DNA of 64,000 nucleotides from Emergomyces orientalis (taxonomy: Eukaryota; Ascomycota; Eurotiomycetes; Onygenales; Ajellomycetaceae): the NCBI GenBank assembly GCA_002110485.1, contig MOWL01000054.1, forward strand, positions 1 through 64,000, given 5' to 3'. Positions 56,162-64,000 of this stretch are shown here, piece after piece (position 1 is the stretch's first letter; every line of letters begins with the position of its first letter). Position numbers and translations under genes: made by a program. A model generated the notes under the pieces. It was not told the origin of the DNA, did not search any database, and saw only the letters and a program-made list of their open reading frames with translations.

Positions 56162-57874
56162 TCAGGCAAGGATTTGGTACATGGCCTCTTGTTCAGGGTG
56201 TCCTGTCATCACTGAATCATGGATCTCCTGTAGTATTCTGGTCCATAGAGGTTCAGAGTCTGGGACCCACTTCTGCTCTCTAAAGCAGAGATATTCATTT
56301 TCAATACTACATTCTGTCACTGAGACCTTGATCTTTAACTGTGAAGGAAACTTCTGAGAGTCACTGTGAATGATCTGTTCCAGCTTCTTGAGTGTGTTGT
56401 CATTCTCTTTAGCCTGAGCCCATTCTTCAGTGAGGGTGCGTTCTTCTATGAGCAGGGCTGGTGCTGTGATTGACACTGCACTAACAGGTTGGAGTTCACA
56501 TGAGGGTTGGGGAACATCTGAGGAAGGCTTCCCCAGACCCTTTCTGTCAATCATCAAGAAGCATTTAACTGGCTGTAGCATTTGGAATTCCCTGTAGGCA
56601 TGTCTCTCGTCGTCTTGGCCACTTGGTAGGTCCTGGTCCCGGCGGGATAGGGCGTCCGCGGCAGCGTTGTCCTTACCGGGCCGATACGCCAATTCAAAAT
56701 TGAAACGGCTCAGGAACTGAGCCCAGTGTACTTGCCTTTCTGAGAGCTTCTGCAAGGTCATGAAGTACTCTAGATTCTTGTGATCAGTGATGATCTTGAA
56801 CTTGTCAGTACTTCTTAACTGAGAGTCCCATTCTTTCAAGCATCTGATTACAGTGAGCAATTCCTTATCATGAATTTCATAGTTGCATTCAGCAGGTGTG
56901 TTCTTCTTAGAGAAGAAGGCACATGGTCTCAGCAGTTCATCATTATTATACTGAGAGAGTACTCCTTCAGTAACATAATCAGAGAAATCTGTTTCAACAA
57001 CTGTTTCACAATCAGAGAAGAACTGCAGCAACATTGATACAGAGATGAACATCTTTTTAAGCAGTTCAAAGGCCTGATTTGCTTCCTTGAACCAGTTAAA
57101 CTTTATGTCCTTTTTGATGAGCTCTGTGAGAGGGGCCACAATCTTCAAGAAATTCTGTATAAATTTTCTATAAAAGTTCATGAATTCTATGAACCCGCGG
57201 ACATCTTTAACTGTAGTGAGAACTTGTCATTTCATAATTATCTGAATCTTCTCTGAATCCATGCTCACACCTTTTCCAGCCTCTATGATAAATCCTAGAT
57301 ACTTGGTTGATTGAACCTTGAAGTCACACTTGTCTATATCAATCTGAAGGCCAGTCTTACATAACTTGGTAAGTACCTTTTCAACATGTTGGCGGTGTTG
57401 CTTAAGACTGCCTGAGGTGAAAATCAAGATATCATCAATATAGACAGATACAAACTCATTCAGGTATTCATGTAGAGCTCAATTGATGTACTTCTGAAAG
57501 ATGCTAGAGGCATTTGCCAATTCAAAGGAAGTTACCAGCCATTCATAGAGCCCATATCAAGTTCTGAAGGCTGTCTTCCATTCATCACCTTCTGCAATGC
57601 GAAGCCTGTGAAAAGCTGCAGTAACATCAAGCTTTGTAAATCATTTTGCCTTGTCAATACATTCTAGGGTCTTGTTGATTAATGAGAGGGGGTATTGGTC
57701 CTTGCAAGTGATTGCATTCAAGCCATGATAGTCTACACAGAATTGTAGACCATCCCCTGGTTTCCGAGCAAAGAGCACAGGGGCTGCTGCCAGTGAATTA
57801 CTCACTTGTATGAAGCCTTTATCCAAGTAATCCAGTAGTGTCTTCCGGAGGACAAGAAGTTCATTCCAGGACAT
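56162..57874 (-). pseudogene. Chromovirus reverse transcriptase-RNase H
   Basis: RT motifs: FARKPGDGLQFCVDYHGLNAIT (57680-57780), then VYIDDILIF with the catalytic DD pair near 57420-57450, and KYLGFIIEAGKGVSMD. RNase H in 56162-57181: VVETDFSDYVTEGVLSQY, YEIHDKELLTVIRCLKEW, ITDHKNLEYF and AADALSRR. Frame changes occur near 57430 and 57190. The RT active site is intact. Confidence 0.92.
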
Positions 57875-58171
57875 GTTGTAGAGAGAATCTCAAGGTGGTT
57901 GAGCCTCTTTTTCATCCCTATTTTCCAATGTGATTCTGTGGTCTACCCCTGGTCCGCGATGGGGGGGTAAAGTGTTGACTGCAGTACAATCAAACACATC
58001 CAAATAGGCATGATAATGTTTGGGCAGTTTCTTTCATGAATCAGTGAGTTTCTTTTTTATCTTCAGAGCTTTCTCTATGTTCTTCAGGCTAGCTGAGAAG
58101 ACCTGAGTGCCGTCTTGCTTGCAGTGTTTGCAGAGGTGATGCTCAAATGTAACTACTGAGACTTGAATTGA

Positions 58172-59760
58172 TCAAGGATTCTCATTGAGGATCAGGGCAT
58201 TCTTCATCACAACTCCTGAATGGAAACGCAGCTCCCGTCTTTTACTGTCAGGCACTGCATCGAACATGTTCAGCCATGGCATCCCTAGAGTGATATGGGG
58301 GGAACCTGAGTCCTGGGGGGTCTTAACCACATAGAAGTAGGACCTCTTAGCTAGATGTCCTCCTATGTCCAATGCCGCGCAAGCTACTTTGTCGATCATT
58401 TGATAGTTGCCATCAAATCCTTCAATAAGACGACCGGGAAATTTCATACGCTGGAGGTTCAATTTTCGTGCAAGGTGTGAGGAGATGATGCCATAGAGGG
58501 CACACCCTGAATCTATCATTGCTCTAGTGGAGTGTATGCCATCTAAGACAGCATCTACATAGATTGGGTCCCTAATCATTTTCTCCTCAAATTTCTTCCA
58601 TCCCTTGACTGCTTGTTCCTCTGTGGGCCTCTGCAGGTGATTTTCGGCAGAGGCTACTCTTTTCCCGGCTCCGGAGAGCTCTCCCTTGAGCTACTGTTGA
58701 GGCTACTCGCCCTTGACTGAGGCTGAGGGCGGCTTTGGCGGGGTTCCAACATGGGGGCTACACTGGCGGCCTTCACAGGGCGCTGTGCAGGCTTGTAAGG
58801 GCAATCTGTGACCATGTGCCCTGATGCTTCACAGCAGAAGCACAACCTCTTTTCCTTTCTTCTATCCAGCTTCTTGAGGTCTACTCATGCAGTGTGTTGT
58901 GTTCTCTTGTTCTTCTCCTTGGCGGTTCGCGCTGGTGTGAGCTCCCAGTCCATGACATTCTGTGATTCAGAAGGGGTCTGGAGAAGGCTTTCCCAGAATC
59001 TCTTGAGTGAGATATTTTGATGTCAACTCAGCTGACTCTTCTCAGACTTATTAAAGTTTTTCATGCAATCTGCAATTCTTTTCACTTAATTCTTGAATTC
59101 ATCATAGAACTTCTTTTCATTCAAGCTCAAGAGATGTTTCTTTAGTTCTCAGTTGAAGACTTCTTTCAGATAGTCTTTTTTAATTGAGTCAGCTCATTCA
59201 TGCCCATCAGTCTCTAGAAGCAGTTGCTTCAGCTTAGTCAAGAGTTCATCAAAGCTTCTTTTCCCTTGTCTCAGTCTATTCAGTTTGTTCAAGGCTTTCT
59301 GCTCATAGACTGTGTCGGCAAATGTTGATTTCAGAAGCTCAAGGAACTCCTTGATGGTAAATCTACTAGTTTCAGAATACCAATCCACTCAAGAATGAAT
59401 TCTTGCTGATGTTTTGTCTTCCAGTCTTTCAAAAGTATACCACACTTGAGCTTGTTCATTTCCAATGGCCTGTCCATCAATCATAATCTTGGCTTTGAGG
59501 TTGCTGAGAAACTGTGGGAAATAGAAGAGATTATTGCTGTTATAACAGACAGAGTCTGGAAGGCTTGCTTTTAGCTGTTTTGATTCAATAGAGAGAGAGA
59601 TAGTGATAACTTCAGTTGAGTCTGGAGTTTCAGTGGCTATTTGTTGCTTCTTGAGTTCTCATCATTGATTCTGTAGTTTCACTTGTTGAGCTGTCAGTCT
59701 TTTCTTCATCTGAAGAAGCTCTGCAAGCTTCTCTCTAGTGAGATTGATGGTCATTTCTTC
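58172..59760 (-). pseudogene. Chromovirus gag and protease
   Basis: The protease active site is MIDSGCALYGIISSHLARK (58470-58530), an Asp-Ser-Gly motif. The gag zinc knuckle CFCCEASGHMVTDC is near 58800-58845, followed by a serine/arginine-rich stretch. Upstream gag parts include DWYSETSRFTIKEFLELLKS (59330-59388). A start codon in context lies near 59755. Stops interrupt the frame. Confidence 0.85.
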
Positions 59761-60066
59761 ATTCTGTAATTTATGACTGCTTATGACTAACACAAATTTG
59801 TCTTCATTCAATGAGATTTTAAAGATAATCATCAGAGTTTTTGTTCTTATAAGTGCAGGGATTCCTTGCTACCCTGTCACACTGTGATTTACTCAAAGAA
59901 TGAGTTTATAATGCCAGTATTCTTCTGAACTTTCTTATAGATGCAGGAATTCCTTGCTACCCTGTCACACTATTATTCTTTCTTAATAATTGATCTGTGA
60001 TGCCAGTGTCTTTCTGGGCTTTTCTGTGTCTTCCTTTAGTAAGGAGTAAAAACGAAGCTTTCCTAA

Positions 60067-60292
60067 TATAAGAGATGAGCAATTAGGTATGAAAGAACTA
60101 TATTGTGTCTAAAATACAAGAAGAAAAGCTTAAGAAAGAAAAGAGAAAGAAAAGAGAAAGTGCAAAGAGTGTGAAGAAAAGAGCTCTAAGTGCAAGCTGC
60201 AAGCAAGGGCTAGTCACTAGCATGGAAGCTATTAGTCTGTTTGAGCGGCTAGCCCGAGTCCATATAACCATATAGGGGTTCAACCTCTGACA
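60067..60292 (-). repeat. Chromovirus 5' LTR
   Basis: 226-bp partner of 54731-54956. The segment before it (60040-60066) holds the primer site on the minus strand, but no clear tRNA match was recognised. Confidence 0.92.
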
Positions 60293-60297
60293 AATAT

Positions 60298-62480
60298 AGA
60301 AAATCTCTCACTGAAAGTGTCTGTCACTCTTTATGTCTTCGCCTGCCCTGCCTCTCACTCAGAGCTTTGGCCAGAGTGAACTGTCCAAGAATACTCTGTT
60401 TCAATCATCATGTGGTCAATCTGTACAGTTTCTCTGCTGTGTTCAACAGCCATCTCTTATTCACTCTTCCTTCGTGTTCCAACTCCGCTCACTCTGCGCT
60501 GAACTGTGTGCAGTGCACCATCACATGAAGCACAGTTTCATGCTCATATCCACATGGGCACTCTGGTGTGGGAAAATCTGGCACTTTTCTTCTATGTAAA
60601 AATGCTGCCAGGCCTGTCTTGCCTGTGCGTAGTTGAACTATTAGTGAGCTTTGAGCCTTGCTCAGACTCTCATGCCACTTTAGCTGCTTGATGTCTGGGG
60701 GTCTGCCAAACAGTTCTTCTCATGGTGTAGTGTGTGCTCTCCAAATGTTATGCTATCTAATTACTGATTTCTTTCATACTCATCTTTTGAAGAATCAATC
60801 AGTTAGATAATTTAACTGACTCTCTCTCTCTCTGAACTGTTTTGCTTCTCTCACTCACTGCACACTTCATTTCTGCTGTATTTTTACTGAATGCAGCACA
60901 GTTTTCACTGGTATCACATGTCTGCTTTCTTCACACTGAAGTCTGGTTCTGATCTGTGCACATGCTTGCTGTATCTGTTTCATGACTTCTGTTTCTCTAA
61001 GCCGCTCAGTTGCTTTAGCCACCATTCCATCAAGGTACACACTTATTGGCAGTGTAAATGTTTCAGCTTCCAGCGAGGTGATTGATGTTGCTCTATAGGC
61101 TTCTGCTATGATGTGCAGACATTCATTTTGAATCTTCTCCAGACCTTTTAACAGCTGGCGCTGTTGTCGAGGCTCTTGTTGAGTTGCCTGTGGTTGATGC
61201 CATGCCAGCGTGTCATATGTGATAGCTGGCCTGATCACAGCATTGTAGACTCTACGGGCTTGCTGAAGAGAGAGGCCCCATGTTGACTGTGTGATCTGTG
61301 TGAGAGCTTCTATTTGTGATTTTGATCTGTCTATAACTCTGTTTATATGACCTCGCCATCTCAGCTTGGAATCAAGCCATACTCCTAGCACCCGCATTTC
61401 CTTCTGTGGTGGTATTTCTCGCTGTGGTAGTTGTAGTGGCTGTTCCAGATTAAACCTTGTGCGTGCTTGAGTGAAATGCATAAGTTCATACTTTTATGGC
61501 ATGAAGATTGCTCCATGTCTGTCCACTCAATGTGCACATTCAGCATGCACTTGTGCTAGTTGTGCGCAGTTTGCCTCAGTGGAGTCGCTGTAAGCCAGAA
61601 TATTGATATCATCCACAAATTCTATGCAGCTGACTGACTTGTTGTGTGATGAGCAGATGCGCAGCAGCTCCTCATTATAAAAAAGAAATAGAATGAGTGA
61701 TAGTGATGATCTCTGTGAAATACCTGTGTTCACACTGAAGGCCTCTGTCTTCTGCTCATCAAATACTAGTGTGGCCCTGCAATCTTGCATGAATGAATCA
61801 ATCCATTCAGTCAGATATCTGAGTAGTTCTTTCATTTTAAGAATGTGAATCAAGCATCTTCTGAGCACTCTGTCATATGCTTCAGAGATATTCAGTGATA
61901 ACACTGATGACACTGCTCCCTGCTTCTCCCATACTGTGCGAATTTGTGCTAGCAGTAGTGCAAGTGCTGTCTCAGTGGAGCGCCCACTGTGTGCCCTCAT
62001 CTGTTGAGCTGGCAACATTTCATGACTCTCTGCAAGATGTCTTATTTCTCTTGCTGTTGCAGTCTCAATGATTTTTCCTACAGTGTCTAGCAGTGCTATA
62101 GGCCTCCAAGCTCCAGCTTCACTGTAGTCTTTCTTGCCTGGCTTTTTAAGCACCACTGTGCGTGCTGTCTTGAATGCCTGTGAATAGTGCTCTCATTGTC
62201 AGCAGGCTCAGATGAGCTCAGTCATTGCTGTGATGAAATTCGGCCCTAGCATTTTAAGAAATTGGTTGGGAATGCCATTAGCACCTGGTGTCTTGTCATT
62301 TGACAATCTGACTATAATTGTTGTCATGATCTTCTCTGTGATTTCTAGTGTGTCACTCACACTCTGTGATTGAACATCTCTCTGCATATTCATTTCACTG
62401 ACTGATAGTGGCTCAGGAAAGAATCTCTCACACAGCAGTTCAGCCTTGTCCTGAAACACAGATGTCAAAGACTCAGGCAT
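60298..62480 (-). pseudogene. Right LINE reverse transcriptase and C-terminal knuckle
   Basis: RT motifs on the minus strand: NDKTPGANGIPNQFLKML (62240-62310), then AWRPIALLDTVGKIIE, RSTETALALLLAQIR, and EFVDDINILAYSDS with an intact DD near 61590-61625. The thumb has VLGVWLDSKLRWRGHI and LSLQQARRVYNAVIRP. A C-terminal knuckle CPCGYEHETVLHVMVHC lies near 60515-60565. I see no RNase H block. In-frame stops are mostly TGA where Trp or Arg is expected; at least one is TAA. Confidence 0.9.
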
Positions 62481-62739
62481 ATCTAAAGTGCTAGATGCTT
62501 TCTTAAGTGGTGGTAATCTTGCAGATTGCTTAAACTCATGAGTGCGTGTGCACTCTCACTTGACTAGCTTTCAGAGCAGCTTAGAGTCAGTGCCTGCACT
62601 GTTCATTAGATCATGAAAGTTTGCAGTCTTTGCAAGCTTTATTTCTCTGTTATGCTTGTTCTGTGCTCTTTTTCTCTCATTTTCAGTGCTGTGAGTGCTT
62701 CTCATCACTTGCTTGTATTCACTGACAGCTTCTGCTATC

Positions 62740-63734
62740 TCTTTTGATCACCATGAGCGGCTTTTCTCACAGACATGAGCGTGTTTAGCATGTTTATCTG
62801 CCAGTGTGCTGATGAACTTGCTGAGATAGTTCACATATTCATCAATCTCTGCTGTTGAGATGAAGGTTCTGCAGCATCTAAAATTCAGACAATTCTGCTG
62901 TAGCAGCTGTGAGTTCACTCTTTGCCAGTTGTGTCTCTCTCTCAATCTGACAGGCACATTGATAGCAAGTCTGGTAATCACTGATAGATGATCTGATGCC
63001 ATGTCTATCTCATGCGCCACTTGACATTCTAACACCCCTTCATTCAGGTTTTCTGACACAAAGATCAGGTTCAGAGTTGTTTCAGTATTATTATGATTCT
63101 GCCATGTGATCTCACCCTGTGATGTTATCAGTTGTAAGTTGAGAGCATTTATCTGTGCTATAAGCTCTCATGCCAGTTCAAAATCATGCCTCACATGCTC
63201 TCCTTCTCAGCTTGAGTGATGTACATTGAAGTCTTCTAGCATTATCATCTCTGCTTGTTGCACAGGTGTCTCATGATTACATGCTTGTGTACTTGTCTCC
63301 TGGTTCTGCATCTGTAGCAACGCCTCTGCCTCTTTCATCACAATCTGTAGTTGCAGAATGGGGGAGTCCTCAGGCACCATTGTGTAGCTGCCTGGCAGGG
63401 TGGCATAGACATTGAGTATTAGCACCAGGCCCTTTGCTGTGATGATAGTTAACAGTATCATGTATCTTGTTACTGCTCTAACCTCCCATGTCTCTGCTGC
63501 CAGTCTTTTGTTGATGAGAAACCCCACTCTAGCCTCCTTATTTTACATGCCTGTCTGTCAAAAACCACAGTTGATTGAACATGTTGTGTCACTGCCAGCT
63601 CTCTTGTGCATCCATGGCTCTTGTAGCGCAATAATATCATAGTTTAATGCTGTTTTGAGCTTGACCAGCAACGCGTTCATCACTTTACTTGAGTTGTGTA
63701 CATTGTATTGCAATATTTGAAGTTGTTCACTCAT
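62740..63734 (-). pseudogene. Right LINE endonuclease domain (ORF2 start)
   Basis: ATG at 63732-63734 starts MSEQLQILQYNVHNSSKVM, then LKTALNYDIIALQEPWMH: the N and E of an APE-type endonuclease. Further motifs are VGFLINKRLA, LVLILNVYATLPG and LEDFNVHHSS. Two stops (TGA and TAA) follow CSINCGF. This enzyme nicks target DNA to prime insertion in related LINEs. Confidence 0.85.
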
Positions 63735-64000
63735 TGTTCACCCATATTCTGATTCTGCATGTCAATTGACCGTGTGAAGTGTATATACTCATTTAGAGAG
63801 TCTTTCTATTGTGTATCTGCTCTGAACACATCAGTGAATCTTCTCACTCTTCACTGACTACTCTGTGTTTCCTTGTCTGTGATTCTGTTCTATTTTCTGG
63901 GTGTGGTCCAGCCTTTCTCATCAGAGGTCTGTATCACAAAGTGTTGCAGCCGGTTCCTGGGCGCCTCTTTAGCTAGTTCCACCGCTGCGCGCCGTTCCAG

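Larger units (their letters stand above)
54731..60292 (-). mobile_element. Ty3/gypsy chromovirus, full length (family 2)
   Basis: A 5562-bp element with two 226-bp LTRs (54731-54956 and 60067-60292). A perfect 5-bp target duplication AATAT flanks it (54726-54730 and 60293-60297). On the minus strand the order is gag with zinc knuckle, protease, RT, RNase H, integrase and chromodomain, with a purine tract beside the 3' LTR (54957-54976). Open frames are longer than in family 1, but TGA stops interrupt them. It is nested in the LINE. Confidence 0.95.
54458..64000 (-). mobile_element. Tad-like LINE running off the window, split by a gypsy element
   Basis: A non-LTR element on the minus strand. 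Its 3' tail is an (AAT)n run (plus-strand ATT repeats near 54456-54488) inside the Copia LTR. Its 3' untranslated part is 54489-54725. After the gypsy insertion (54731-60292) it continues from 60298 to beyond 64000. ORF1's last codons lie at 63900-64000. The 5' end and the target duplication lie outside the window. Confidence 0.85.

Overview
The window is the left end of a chromosome of a filamentous ascomycete. It opens with about ten CCCTAA telomere repeats. Short fungal introns, Zn2Cys6 regulators, MFS transporters, a CFEM-like protein, telomere-linked helicases with an OrsD-type N-terminus and RIP-like decay of repeats all fit the Pezizomycotina. An Aspergillus/Penicillium-like Eurotiales fungus is my best guess, but the placement is an inference.

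Region 1 (1-20.5 kb) is subtelomere. Behind the telomere lies an 11-bp subterminal hairpin and AT-rich DNA. Then come two decayed telomere-linked RecQ-type helicase genes, both on the minus strand (2.2-8.8 kb and 14.9-19.7 kb). A LINE with a poly(A) tail and a 15-bp target duplication splits the first near its C-terminus. The second carries many frameshifts and lacks the DECH region. Between them is a three-exon HNH-domain gene flanked by two diverged direct repeats that are rich in palindromes. A block near the telomere (0.3-0.9 kb) recurs at 19.7-20.5 kb, beside the second helicase.

Region 2 (20.5-41.4 kb) is a gene island: a DUF1254/DUF1214 protein, a Zn2Cys6 factor, an ACS-family MFS transporter, a secreted sulfatase, a 14-TM DHA2 MFS transporter, an NmrA/SDR-like gene with a frameshift, and a CFEM-like putative GPI protein. 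I could follow exon frames and splice sites through most of these. Three solo LTRs, a Tourist-like MITE and an inverted repeat lie between the genes.

Region 3 (41.4-64 kb) is a nest of retroelements. A Copia element sits exactly at the 5' end of the CFEM-like gene. Into it went a 7.8-kb Ty3/gypsy element, a solo LTR of the same family, and a Tad-like LINE that runs off the window. A 5.6-kb gypsy chromovirus went into that LINE. All retroelements whose orientation can be read, and both helicases, point toward the telomere. LTR pairs differ mostly by C-to-T changes at CpG and CpC, so most premature stops are TGA; this looks like a RIP-like process with an unusual context preference.
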